From positions 924,152-988,151 of the forward strand of contig CANNEK010000001.1 in NCBI GenBank assembly GCA_947503625.1: a stretch of DNA of 64,000 nt, given 5' to 3'. This document shows positions 8,827 through 17,884 of this stretch, in pieces (position 1 is the stretch's first letter; each line of letters starts with the position of its first letter). Position numbers and translations under genes: made by a program. The notes under the pieces were generated by a model, which was not told where the DNA came from, made no database searches, and worked only from the letters and a program-made list of their open reading frames with translations. The DNA comes from an uncultured Kordiimonas sp. Its GTDB lineage: Bacteria; Pseudomonadota; Alphaproteobacteria; Sphingomonadales; Kordiimonadaceae.

Positions 8827-10359
8827 ATGACTGGATTATCAGCGAGAAAGCCGAAGCTGAGCTTTTGGCAAATCTGGAATATGTGCTTTGGTTTTTTAGG
8901 TATCCAGGTTGGCTTCGCACTCCAAAACGCCAATGTAAGCCGTATCTTCCAAACTCTCGGCGCAGAGGTGGAACAGCTTCCCATTTTGTGGATAGCGGCA
9001 CCCCTGACCGGCCTGCTGGTACAACCCATTGTCGGCTATCTCAGCGACCACACCTGGGGACGCATGGGGCGGCGACGTCCCTACTTCCTTTACGGTGCCA
9101 TTCTGTCCACGCTTGCGCTTCTTGCAATGCCAAACTCACCGGTACTGTGGGTCGCTGTTGGCACATTGTGGGTGATGGACGCATCTATCAATATCACCAT
9201 GGAACCCTTTCGTGCTTTTGTCGGAGACATGCTGCCAGACGAGCAATGCACCACGGGTTTTGCCATGCAGTCCTTTTTTATCGGAACAGGTGCGGTGCTG
9301 GCGTCTGCGCTGCCCTGGATGATGGCCAATTGGTTCGGGATCAATAACGTTGCCGAAGCAGGTGTCATTCCGGAATCGGTAACATATGCTTTTTACATTG
9401 GCGGCGCCGGGGTGTTCTTTGCTGTTATGTGGACGGTTTATTCAACAAAAGAATACTCTCCCGAGCAACTGGAGGCTTTCGAGAAAGCCGTTGCCCAGGA
9501 CACGGATCGGCACGGCAGCAAACCTCGTAACCTGCCCCGCTACGAAACAATCGGGGCGGTGTGTGTGGTTGCGGGGCTCTTGTCCACAGCCGCCGTTGCA
9601 CAGTTTGGTCTCGAAAAAGAGCTTTACATTATTGGTATTGGTGTCGGTGTGTTTGGCATTATGCAGTTCCTCGCCGGTTTTTGGCGCAAGCAACCAAAGT
9701 CCGGAACCGGTTTCAAATACGGCTATCTGGAAATCATGGATGACCTTTTCAATATGCCCCAAACGATGAAACAACTGGCTGTGGTGCAGTTCTTTTCATG
9801 GTTTGGCCTGTTTGCCATGTGGATTTATACCACGGCAGGGGTCACCGCGTTTCACTATGGCACTAGCGACCCGACCTCTGCTTCCTACAACAACGGCGCC
9901 GACTGGGTCGGGGTTTTATTTGCAGCCTACAACGGCTTTGCAGCGCTGGCCGCGTTCGGTATTCCGGTTCTGGCAAACCGCACGAGCCGAAAGACAGCCC
10001 ACATGATATGCCTGTTGTGTGGGGCGTTGGGGCTCATGTCATTTGTTCTGATCCACGATCCGGCTTTCCTGTGGCTTCCGATGATAGGCGTAGGCATTGC
10101 ATGGGCGTCCATTCTTTCTGTGCCCTATTCCATCCTGTCCGGAGCCCTGCCTTATCGTAAAATGGGCATTTATATGGGTATTTTTAATTTTTTCATTGTG
10201 ATCCCGCAGTTGCTGGCAGCAAGTATCCTCGGTGTCCTGGTGAAATATCTTTTTGGTGGCGAAGCGATTTATGCGCTGGCGCTGGGTGGCGCTGGCATGG
10301 TGATCGCCGCCCTGACCACGCTTCGGGTTGAAGACAGATCTGACTTTATGGTGCAATGA
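8827..10359 (+). CDS. MFS sugar transporter, SLC45/sucrose-transporter type
   Basis: A 510-residue inner-membrane protein with about twelve hydrophobic segments. The loop after the second helix contains SDHTWGRMGRRRPY, the signature of the SLC45/GPH sucrose and maltose carriers, and the N-terminus has FWQIWNMCFGFLGIQVGFALQ. It probably imports a di- or oligosaccharide with protons. Start ATG 8827 has GGGGAG upstream and sits 52 bases after the palindrome at 8764-8775. The next genes are a LacI repressor and a TonB receptor, giving a complete outer-to-inner membrane uptake route under one regulator. The substrate cannot be read from the sequence. Confidence 0.88.
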   Translation: MTGLSARKPKLSFWQIWNMCFGFLGIQVGFALQNANVSRIFQTLGAEVEQLPILWIAAPLTGLLVQPIVGYLSDHTWGRMGRRRPYFLYGAILSTLALLAMPNSPVLWVAVGTLWVMDASINITMEPFRAFVGDMLPDEQCTTGFAMQSFFIGTGAVLASALPWMMANWFGINNVAEAGVIPESVTYAFYIGGAGVFFAVMWTVYSTKEYSPEQLEAFEKAVAQDTDRHGSKPRNLPRYETIGAVCVVAGLLSTAAVAQFGLEKELYIIGIGVGVFGIMQFLAGFWRKQPKSGTGFKYGYLEIMDDLFNMPQTMKQLAVVQFFSWFGLFAMWIYTTAGVTAFHYGTSDPTSASYNNGADWVGVLFAAYNGFAALAAFGIPVLANRTSRKTAHMICLLCGALGLMSFVLIHDPAFLWLPMIGVGIAWASILSVPYSILSGALPYRKMGIYMGIFNFFIVIPQLLAASILGVLVKYLFGGEAIYALALGGAGMVIAALTTLRVEDRSDFMVQ

Positions 10360-10482
10360 CATGAAATCCTTGCAGATATACAAACATGAAGGTCAACGGC
10401 AAAGCCGTGTCGTCAGTTCGCACAAGCCCATTGACCTTGGGCATTCGCCCTGTACACATTGTCGCTGCAAGGGAGCATGTTG

Positions 10483-11526
10483 ATGAAAACACAGGATGAG
10501 ATAGAACAGGAAGAAGATGCGTCGCCGCGCCGGTTACAGGACCTTGCAGAAATGGCGGGGGTTTCCATTGCAACTGTCTCTCGTGCCTTGAGGAACAGTC
10601 CCCTTGTCAGCGACCGAACCAAGGTCAAGATACGCAAACTGGCCCGGGACAGCCGTTACGAGGGACGCACCATGGGGATGGCAACAGGTGCTTCCACCTC
10701 GCCGCTTTTATCCATGGTGGTGCCGAGCCCGCAGGGCCGTGACCGAAGGATCAGTGATCCCTTTCTTCTGGAACTAATCGGCGGACTTGCAGACGCAGGC
10801 CAGGAAAAAGGCTGCGATATTATGCTGTCGCATGTCATGCCATCAGACAGTTCATCAATCTCCAAACTCGAGTTACCCAGCCACTCTGAGGGTTTAATCT
10901 TTCTCGGTCAGTCGACGCTCCATACTCACCTGAACAAACTCGTAAAAAAGTCAGTACCTTTTGTTGTTTGGGGTGCAATGCAGGATGATCAGCTTTACTG
11001 CTCTGTTGGTTCCGATAACCTGCAGGGTGGTCAACGTGCAACGGACCACCTGATCAGACTTGGACGGAAGAAGATTGTCTTTTTAGGCAATATTGATGCG
11101 CCTGAGTCCGCGCTTCGTTTTCAAGGATATCAACGAGCCCTGCACAAAGCCGGCATTCCTCTTGATCCTGCACTGATCAGGCCTGCGGACTTCCATTTTG
11201 AGTCTGGTGCGGAAGCGGTAGAAACGCTGTTGGAAGCCGGCATTAAACCGGACGGCGTTTTCGCAGCAAGTGATCTTATCGCAATGGGGGCTGTTCGTGC
11301 ACTTACCCAGCGCAACATCCGAATACCGGACGATGTGTCGATTGTGGGATACGATGATATCCGCATGGCATCCTACACAAGCCCCGCACTGACCACGGTG
11401 CGGCAGGACGTGAGCCGCGCCGGCAGGCGCCTGATTGATAAACTCCTGCGCATCCGCGAAGGCGACCAGGTACGCTCAGAGCTGCTGCCGACGGATCTGA
11501 TCGTCCGCGAATCCTGCGGCGCATGA
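10483..11526 (+). CDS. LacI-family transcriptional repressor
   Basis: A 347-residue regulator. The N-terminal helix-turn-helix (RLQDLAEMAGVSIATVSRAL, from about residue 16) is followed by a periplasmic-binding-protein-like sugar domain with the family segments GSDNLQGGQRATDHLIRLGR, FAASDLIAMGA and VSIVGYDDI. I chose ATG 10483 because AAGGGAG is well placed before it; upstream TTG and ATG codons in frame are less likely. It lies between the MFS transporter and the TonB receptor, both preceded by TGCAAA/TTTGCA palindromes, so it most likely represses them until the imported sugar or a derivative binds. Confidence 0.92.
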   Translation: MKTQDEIEQEEDASPRRLQDLAEMAGVSIATVSRALRNSPLVSDRTKVKIRKLARDSRYEGRTMGMATGASTSPLLSMVVPSPQGRDRRISDPFLLELIGGLADAGQEKGCDIMLSHVMPSDSSSISKLELPSHSEGLIFLGQSTLHTHLNKLVKKSVPFVVWGAMQDDQLYCSVGSDNLQGGQRATDHLIRLGRKKIVFLGNIDAPESALRFQGYQRALHKAGIPLDPALIRPADFHFESGAEAVETLLEAGIKPDGVFAASDLIAMGAVRALTQRNIRIPDDVSIVGYDDIRMASYTSPALTTVRQDVSRAGRRLIDKLLRIREGDQVRSELLPTDLIVRESCGA

Positions 11527-11839
11527 AACCAAACAAAACGAGCCTCCATTCAATCTGATATACTATTTTTTGCAAAATTTGCATTTTTGTATTGTTTCAC
11601 GTCTCCACATAAAATTCATAAATAACAATGTATTATGGAAATAAACTTTTAGCCGATACAAAAATATCACACCAAAAACTGTAATTTTTGCGTGATTTAC
11701 TGAAATGTTTGCAATTAATTTCTCTTTTTTGCATAGTGTTCGTGAGGGGAGAGATACATGTACGCTTGCGTCGCATTTTTATGCGCCTGTCCCCTATATG
11801 AAATGCTCTGTGCAGGGTAGATATGGAAGGGAGAGGGGT
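11527..11839 (+). promoter_or_regulatory. AT-rich leader and control region of the TonB receptor
   Basis: No gene here. The stretch is strongly AT-rich from about 11560 to 11740 and contains the palindrome TGCAAAATTTGCA (11571-11583) plus further TTTGCA half-sites near 11708-11714 and 11729-11733. The last 100 bases form an untranslated leader ending in GGAGAGGGG before the receptor ATG at 11840. The receptor frame stays open upstream to 11705, but that stretch lacks a good ribosome site and would hide the signal peptide. Confidence 0.6.
11571..11583. promoter_or_regulatory. Probable LacI-type operator upstream of the TonB receptor
   Basis: TGCAAAATTTGCA: arms TGCAAA and TTTGCA around one base. 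It has the same arms as the site at 8764-8775 before the MFS transporter, which has no central base. It starts 45 bases after the LacI stop codon and 256 bases before the receptor start, implying a long leader or an upstream promoter. Confidence 0.55.
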
Positions 11840-14581
11840 ATGCGTACCTCAAAATACACAAAAGCCAAGCTGATGTGCTTTGCTTCTGTTCCAGCCATGG
11901 TGATGGCCGGAACAGCAGTAAACGCCCAGGATGCGGACGCTGAAAATGTTTTTGAAGAGATTATCGTTACGGTCAACCGCCGTGAAGAAAGCATTCAGGA
12001 CGTAGCGGGGACTGTTCAGGCCTTTAGTGGCATCGAGCTGCAGCGCCTTGGGGTCAATTCCGAATTTGCAAATTTGCAGTATGCCGTTCCTGGCCTGCAG
12101 ATCGCCAAGCAGGAAGGCAAGTTCGAAGTGTTCCTGCGCGGGATCGGATCCGCCGACAGTGACTTCTCGTCGGACCCTTCTGTTGCGACACACTTCAACG
12201 GCGTTTACCTTCCACGCCCACGCGGTATCGGCCCGCTGTTTTTCGATACGCAGCGTGTCGAAGTTAACAAAGGCCCACAAGGGACCGTGCGGGGGCGGAA
12301 CGCCACTGGCGGCTCGATCAACATCATCTCCAATCGACCGGACACCGAAGAGTTCGGCGGTAACGTTATGGTGGGTGCCGGCAACTTTGATGGCCGCGAG
12401 ATAGAAGCGGTGCTGAACGTGCCGCTTTCGGATACACTGGCTATCCGCGCAGCCGGATGGCACAAGGCGCACGACGGCCTCTATGGCAACGAATTCCTTG
12501 AAGACCTTGGTGTAACCGACTTCACAACCCCAAGCGCACAAGATGATATTGCCGGCCGCCTGTCAGTAAGATGGGAACCAAACGACCGCCTGACCGTTGA
12601 CCTGTTCGCGACATACTCGGACGTGCAATCAAGTGGTGATCCCGGAACATTCTCCGGGCGCGCACTGTCTGCCGGGTTCGACATCGATGACCTCGAAGAC
12701 CCGTGGAACCAGTATTTCCGAACTGAAGGTCGCTTCGATCAGGAAATCCAGATGTATCAGGCCAACGTGGTTTACGACTTTGACCAGTTCGGCGTGGAAT
12801 ATAACGCGTCCCTGACACAGCTTGATGCCTACAACCAGAATGCTTCGCGCGAGTGGCAGCTTGGTATGGTGTATCCGGGCTCGGAACTGGAAGCAGATTT
12901 CATTGCCTCTGGTGCAAACCCGCAGCGCAACCTGAATGTAAACGATACCTTCTCCCAGGGTGAAAAAAGCGAGTCGATTATTCAGGAGCTTCGCTTCTTC
13001 TCAACCGGAGACGGCCCACTGCAGTGGAGCGCAGGTGGTTTCTATTTCAAAGAGACCTATGACTTTGTTTCCTGGGATATCGGTAACGGTTTCTGTGGCA
13101 ACAGTAACTTCTTTGGCTTCGAGGCCCCGCTTGGCCCTGAAACAGTCAGTTGCTGGCAAAACGGCCTTGGTGGCGAAAGCCGCGGTGACGACAGCGAAGT
13201 TGAATCGATCGCCTTTTATGGTGACGCAACATACGAGATCAGCGACCGGTTGCGCATCAAGGGTGGCATCCGCTGGACCGAAGACAAGAAAACCCAGAAC
13301 GACTTTAGCGCGCGCTATCAGTTCACTTTCAACTCTGATTTCTTCTTCAGCCAGCCTGGCATCAATGAGCCAAGCGATCTTGTGATTGGTTCTGAAGGCC
13401 TGCGCCTGGCAGCGCCCGGAGACCGCGCTGGCGGTGACACCATCGCTGTTGGCGGGGACGCAACACAACTGTTCCTGGACGGTTTCTCAAGCTTTGGCTT
13501 GCGCGACAACTGGGACGACGTCCTTCAGTCATGTCAGGGTGCACCCGAAAACTGTCAGATCGTCGTGACCGATACAGACTTTGATGACCCGACCACAGAA
13601 GGCATTCTGGAGCTGACCGAAACAAGCCGTGTGAAAGACAGCTTCGTCGACTGGCGCGTTGGGTTCGAATACGACTTAAGCGACGATCAGCTCTTGTATG
13701 GTACGGTTTCAACCGGGCACCGCTCAGGCGGCATCAACCGGCCAACTGTGTCCCAAACGGGCGTCACGCTGGCCCAAACCTGGGACCCTGAAAAACTGGT
13801 TGTCTATGAAGTTGGCTCGAAAAACGTGTTCGACTGGGATGGCCGCCGCGCCGTTCTGAACCTGGCCGCTTTCTATTATGATTATAGCGACCGCGTGGTG
13901 CAGAACCTTGTAACGGTTCCAAGCCCGACCCCGAACAATCCGGGCGCGACAACCGAACGCGTTGTCTCTGACAACGTTGGCGGCGCAACGGTGTTTGGTG
14001 TTGAGATCGATGGTAACTATGATCTACTGGCCGGTTTCAACTTTGGTTTCAACCTGGCCTACCTGGACACAGAATTCAGCGACGATCCTGAAAATGTGCT
14101 GTTTGACCCACGGGTAACCAATGGCAGCGCCCTGACGGATGTTCGGGGCAACCGCCTTGAAAACACTTCCAAATGGAACCTCAACATGCGCCTGTCGCAA
14201 ACTGTTGATGTCGACTGGGGCACGGTGAAATCGTTTGACTGGACAGTAAACACACTGTTCCGCAGCAGCTTCTTCCTGACCCAGTTCAATAACGAGTTCC
14301 CGGATGCAGACCGCTTTGTTCCCAACAACAATGGCGCGCTTTCAGACGTTGGTGGCCCTGCCGGCATCGGTTTTTTCTCGGACACGGTCGACAGCTTCTG
14401 GCTGGTTAACTTCAACGCGGGGATCAACATGGGTGACGACGAACAGCACCGCCTTGATTTCTACATGGAGAACGTGTTCGAGCAGGCCTTTTCACCAAAA
14501 GGCTTCATCAACGGATCGGTTAACATCCGCTACCTGAACGCACCGCGGATATACGGCGTCCGGTTCCGCACCCGCTTCTAG
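11840..14581 (+). CDS. TonB-dependent outer-membrane receptor, carbohydrate type
   Basis: A 913-residue outer-membrane transporter. From ATG 11840 (after GGAGAGGGG) it has a signal peptide of about 29 residues ending AVNA, then EEIIVTVNRREES at residues 39-51, the start of the plug domain, with later plug landmarks VEVNKGPQGTVRGRNATGG. The rest is a 22-stranded barrel ending YGVRFRTRF with the terminal Phe typical of BamA-inserted proteins. It is longer than siderophore receptors, as are many polysaccharide receptors of alphaproteobacteria. Neighbouring LacI, sugar MFS and halogenase-like genes point to uptake of a glycan or glycoside rather than iron. Confidence 0.93.
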   Translation: MRTSKYTKAKLMCFASVPAMVMAGTAVNAQDADAENVFEEIIVTVNRREESIQDVAGTVQAFSGIELQRLGVNSEFANLQYAVPGLQIAKQEGKFEVFLRGIGSADSDFSSDPSVATHFNGVYLPRPRGIGPLFFDTQRVEVNKGPQGTVRGRNATGGSINIISNRPDTEEFGGNVMVGAGNFDGREIEAVLNVPLSDTLAIRAAGWHKAHDGLYGNEFLEDLGVTDFTTPSAQDDIAGRLSVRWEPNDRLTVDLFATYSDVQSSGDPGTFSGRALSAGFDIDDLEDPWNQYFRTEGRFDQEIQMYQANVVYDFDQFGVEYNASLTQLDAYNQNASREWQLGMVYPGSELEADFIASGANPQRNLNVNDTFSQGEKSESIIQELRFFSTGDGPLQWSAGGFYFKETYDFVSWDIGNGFCGNSNFFGFEAPLGPETVSCWQNGLGGESRGDDSEVESIAFYGDATYEISDRLRIKGGIRWTEDKKTQNDFSARYQFTFNSDFFFSQPGINEPSDLVIGSEGLRLAAPGDRAGGDTIAVGGDATQLFLDGFSSFGLRDNWDDVLQSCQGAPENCQIVVTDTDFDDPTTEGILELTETSRVKDSFVDWRVGFEYDLSDDQLLYGTVSTGHRSGGINRPTVSQTGVTLAQTWDPEKLVVYEVGSKNVFDWDGRRAVLNLAAFYYDYSDRVVQNLVTVPSPTPNNPGATTERVVSDNVGGATVFGVEIDGNYDLLAGFNFGFNLAYLDTEFSDDPENVLFDPRVTNGSALTDVRGNRLENTSKWNLNMRLSQTVDVDWGTVKSFDWTVNTLFRSSFFLTQFNNEFPDADRFVPNNNGALSDVGGPAGIGFFSDTVDSFWLVNFNAGINMGDDEQHRLDFYMENVFEQAFSPKGFINGSVNIRYLNAPRIYGVRFRTRF

Positions 14582-14599
14582 GGCCAGAAAAAACGGCAG

Positions 14600-14628
14600 G
14601 CGGCAACGAACTGGACCCTCGTTGCCGC
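14600..14628. terminator. Perfect 10-bp stem-loop after the TonB receptor
   Basis: GCGGCAACGA (14600-14609) pairs perfectly with TCGTTGCCGC (14619-14628) around a 9-base loop, starting 19 bases after the receptor stop. No T-run follows, so it could be a 3'-end stabiliser or a Rho-assisted end rather than a classical terminator. Confidence 0.5.
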
Positions 14629-14736
14629 AAACCGGGAAGAGAACCGGAAACGAAGAGACATTTATTTTAAGTCATCCCTCTGCATCGCTGGCCCGAAAAG
14701 CCTGTGGGTATATTCGTTTCTGGCTTTCATCTCGTC

Positions 14737-14770
14737 GCCGCTGTGATATTTAGCAGCGGCTTTCTCTTTA
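14737..14770 (+). terminator. Rho-independent terminator or attenuator before the halogenase pair
   Basis: GCCGCTG (14737-14743) pairs with CAGCGGC (14754-14760) and is followed directly by TTTCTCTTTATTT. The hairpin ends only about 57 bases before the first halogenase start, leaving little room for a separate promoter, so it may act as an attenuator on read-through from the TonB receptor. Confidence 0.55.
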
Positions 14771-14826
14771 TTTAACAGCCTGCTTGCCTGCGGCTGGTCG
14801 CAGACAAAGTGCTGGGGAGTTTGGGC

Positions 14827-16344
14827 ATGGCCTTGAGAAAAGTTCTGGTTGTTGGTGGTGGGTCTGCTGGCTGGATTACAGCAGCTTATATGGACGCCGT
14901 TCTGAACGGAAAAACCAAAAAAATCATAGATATCACGGTACTCGAGTCGCCCGATATTGGCCGTATCGGGGTTGGTGAAGCCACCGTGCCCAGTGTTCGC
15001 GACACCATGCGCACCATCGGTGTATCTGAAAAGGACTTCATGAAAGCGGCAGACGCGACGTTCAAGCAGGCCATCAAATTCGTCAACTGGCTTGACGGCA
15101 ACGACAGTTATTACCACCCGTTCGACCGCAGGCCCGCAGGCAGACTGGACCGTGCTGGCCTCAAGTGGCTGTCGAGCGACCGCTCAACCCCATTTGCCGC
15201 CACTGTGTCGCCGCAGCCCTGGATGTGCGAAGACGGTTTAAGCCCCAAATTGATGGACTCCGCCGATTATGAGGCCCCGATATCCTACGCCTATCATATG
15301 GACGCCGAGCGTACTGCCGACTTCCTGTGCAATCTGGCGACCGGGCGCGGTGTGAAGCACATTCAGGACCTGATGATTGATACCGAATTACACGAAGATG
15401 GTCGCATTGCGGCCGTTAAAACCCAGACAGGAAAACGCCTTGAAGCAGACCTGTTTATCGACTGCACAGGTTTCCGGGCACTCCTGATTTCAGGCGCACT
15501 TGGCATCCCGTATGTTGATTATTCGCAGTGGCTTTTATGCGACCGCGCAGTTGCCATGCGAGTACCGTTTGAAACGCACTTTCCCGGAAGACGAAAACCC
15601 TACACGCTCTCGACCGCCGTTTCCAATGGATGGATCTGGGATATCGGTCTCGCTAACCGTCGCGGCGTGGGCTACGTCTACTCAAGCAGTTTTATTGACG
15701 ACGAAGCCGCTGAAGCAGAACTGCGTGCCTATGAAGGCGCTCACGCCGATGATGTGGCGGCGCGCGTTCTAAAGTTTCAGGTCGGTCGCCGTGATCAGTT
15801 ATGGGCCAAAAACTGCGTGGCCATTGGTCTCTCGTCCGGCTTCATCGAACCATTGGAATCAACAGGGCTGTTCCTTGTTGAACTAGCAGCGGCAACCTTG
15901 TGTGAATATTTCCCGATGACCAACAACATGTCAGGCCTTGCTGACAAATTCAACAAGGTGATGCAGGACCGTTACGAAGAAACGCTTGATTTCATTGTGC
16001 TGCACTATTGCCTGTCGAAACGCACGGATACCGAATTCTGGAGAGAGGTACAAAAGTCCGAACGTATCACGGACAGCCTCAGGCAATGGCTGGAGATTTA
16101 TCAGTACAAGTCGCCGTCGCTATCTGATTTCACGGATAATCTGCAGTTGTTTTCGCACCATACGTATGAATATGTGATGTACGGCATGGATTTTCAGCGC
16201 GAGAAAATTGCCGGGCGGAGAATGCCGCCCACCGTGATCCCGACCGATATTGAAGCCGCTGTCACCAAGGCACGCGGCAGCTTCCCAAGCCATGATGCCT
16301 GGCTGCACGCACAGTTTGGCGACCAATACAAGAAGGCCAACTGA
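14827..16344 (+). CDS. Tryptophan-halogenase-family flavoprotein, copy 1
   Basis: A 505-residue FAD-dependent protein of the tryptophan halogenase family (PF04820). I start at ATG 14827 because GGGGAG precedes it. The N-terminus has the FAD motif VVGGGSAGW (residues 8-16), then GRIGVGEATVP. The lysine that activates hypohalous acid in the family aligns with K80 (DATFKQAIKF), and IEPLESTGLF carries the conserved Glu. The diagnostic WxWxIP motif reads WIWDIG here, with Gly for Pro. Genes of this type are common beside TonB receptors in alphaproteobacteria and xanthomonads; the few tested homologues halogenate indole-like compounds, but the natural substrate is unknown. Copy 2 follows after 2 bases. 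Confidence 0.88.
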   Translation: MALRKVLVVGGGSAGWITAAYMDAVLNGKTKKIIDITVLESPDIGRIGVGEATVPSVRDTMRTIGVSEKDFMKAADATFKQAIKFVNWLDGNDSYYHPFDRRPAGRLDRAGLKWLSSDRSTPFAATVSPQPWMCEDGLSPKLMDSADYEAPISYAYHMDAERTADFLCNLATGRGVKHIQDLMIDTELHEDGRIAAVKTQTGKRLEADLFIDCTGFRALLISGALGIPYVDYSQWLLCDRAVAMRVPFETHFPGRRKPYTLSTAVSNGWIWDIGLANRRGVGYVYSSSFIDDEAAEAELRAYEGAHADDVAARVLKFQVGRRDQLWAKNCVAIGLSSGFIEPLESTGLFLVELAAATLCEYFPMTNNMSGLADKFNKVMQDRYEETLDFIVLHYCLSKRTDTEFWREVQKSERITDSLRQWLEIYQYKSPSLSDFTDNLQLFSHHTYEYVMYGMDFQREKIAGRRMPPTVIPTDIEAAVTKARGSFPSHDAWLHAQFGDQYKKAN

Positions 16345-16346
16345 TC

Positions 16347-17870
16347 ATGCAGCCAGTAAAAAAGGTGCTGATTGTCGGTGGCGGTTCTGCAGGCTGGATT
16401 ACAGCCGCCTATATGAATGCCTCGCTAAATGCCCGCAAAACCACGGTCGAGATTACACTTGTCGAATCTGCCGATATTGGCCGTATCGGCGTGGGCGAGG
16501 CGACCGTGCCCACCATCCGGCAGGTGCTCCAGTCTGTCGGGATCAGTGAAGCCGATTTCATGAAAGCGACAGATGCGACCTTCAAGCAGGCAATACGGTT
16601 TGATGACTGGCACACCGTCGGCGACGGCGGCTATTATCACCCGTTCCAGCGCCGTCCGATGGCCCGCATCGACAGGGCCGGCGCAGAATGGCTCGCCAGC
16701 GACCGGTCAGTACCCTATGCCGAAACCGTCTCTGTCCAACCCGCCTTCTGCGATTTGGGCCTGAGCCCGCGCATGTCAGGCAGCAAGGATTTTGGCTCGC
16801 CTTTCCCATATGCCTATCATATGGACGCCGAGAAATTTGCCGATTACCTGCGCGATATTTCGGTGAAACGCGGTGTGTCCCATCACATTGATGAAGTCAC
16901 GGAGGTTGTTCAGGCAGAGAACGGCGATATCAGCGAAGTGAAAACAAAAGACGGCCTGTCATTAAGTGCTGATCTGTTCATTGATTGCACCGGGTTTGCC
17001 AGCTTGCTTTCAGGCAAGACACTGGGCAGCAGCTTTACAGACTATGGTCAGTGGCTGTTATGTGACCGCGCCGTTGCGATGCGTGTTCCCTACAGTTCCT
17101 ATTACCCCGGCGAGGTGAAACCCTATACCACGGCAACCGCGCTAAGTCATGGCTGGAAATGGGACATAGGCCTGACTGACCGGCGCGGCGTGGGCTATGT
17201 TTACTCAAGCGATTTCCTGACCGACGATGAAGCCGAACGACAACTTCGTGACCATGAAGGTGTTCACACAGAAAACCTTGAAGCACGGCGACTGAAATTT
17301 CGTGTTGGTATGCGGCCGGAACCCTGGACCCGAAATTGTGTCGCGATTGGCTTGTCCGGTGGTTTTATAGAACCGCTTGAATCAACAGGGCTTTATCTGA
17401 TCGAATTTGCAGCAATCACGCTATGCGAGCATTTCCCTTTTGGGAATGTCAGCAAACCACTTGCCAGACGTTTCAATGAAATCATGTCGGGGCGGTACGG
17501 CGAGATCCTCGATTTCATCAACATGCACTATTGCCTGACCAAACGCACTGACACTGATTTCTGGCTCGAAGTTCAGAAAGATGATCGCATCACAGATAGC
17601 CTGAAGGCCAAGTTTGATTTCTGGCGCTTCAAGCCGCCCTCGCATTCGGATTTTGACGATCAACTGCGCCTGTTTTCCCATCAGAGCTACGAGTATATTC
17701 TCTATGGTATGGACTTTCGCGTCGCCGATGGCGTTCTCCCGCAAAGCGGCAAGCCAATCGCACCGGACGTGCCTTCAGATATCAAAAGCATTATTGAAGC
17801 AGGCAGAACGCGCTTACCCGGACACGCAGATTATCTGGCTCAAAGCCTCAAGCGCCCAATCGGCGCCTGA
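16347..17870 (+). CDS. Tryptophan-halogenase-family flavoprotein, copy 2
   Basis: A 507-residue paralogue of the preceding gene, colinear along its whole length and starting 2 bases after its stop, so the pair arose by tandem duplication and is cotranslated. It keeps the FAD motif IVGGGSAGW, GRIGVGEATVP, K80 in DATFKQAIRF and IEPLESTGLY. The WxWxIP motif again reads WKWDIG. Retention of both copies suggests different substrates or a heteromeric enzyme. No separate flavin reductase, which this family needs for reduced FAD, is visible in the window. It is convergent with the molybdenum hydroxylase operon, 14 bases apart. Confidence 0.88.
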   Translation: MQPVKKVLIVGGGSAGWITAAYMNASLNARKTTVEITLVESADIGRIGVGEATVPTIRQVLQSVGISEADFMKATDATFKQAIRFDDWHTVGDGGYYHPFQRRPMARIDRAGAEWLASDRSVPYAETVSVQPAFCDLGLSPRMSGSKDFGSPFPYAYHMDAEKFADYLRDISVKRGVSHHIDEVTEVVQAENGDISEVKTKDGLSLSADLFIDCTGFASLLSGKTLGSSFTDYGQWLLCDRAVAMRVPYSSYYPGEVKPYTTATALSHGWKWDIGLTDRRGVGYVYSSDFLTDDEAERQLRDHEGVHTENLEARRLKFRVGMRPEPWTRNCVAIGLSGGFIEPLESTGLYLIEFAAITLCEHFPFGNVSKPLARRFNEIMSGRYGEILDFINMHYCLTKRTDTDFWLEVQKDDRITDSLKAKFDFWRFKPPSHSDFDDQLRLFSHQSYEYILYGMDFRVADGVLPQSGKPIAPDVPSDIKSIIEAGRTRLPGHADYLAQSLKRPIGA

Positions 17871-17884
17871 GGTATTTTTCCTGA

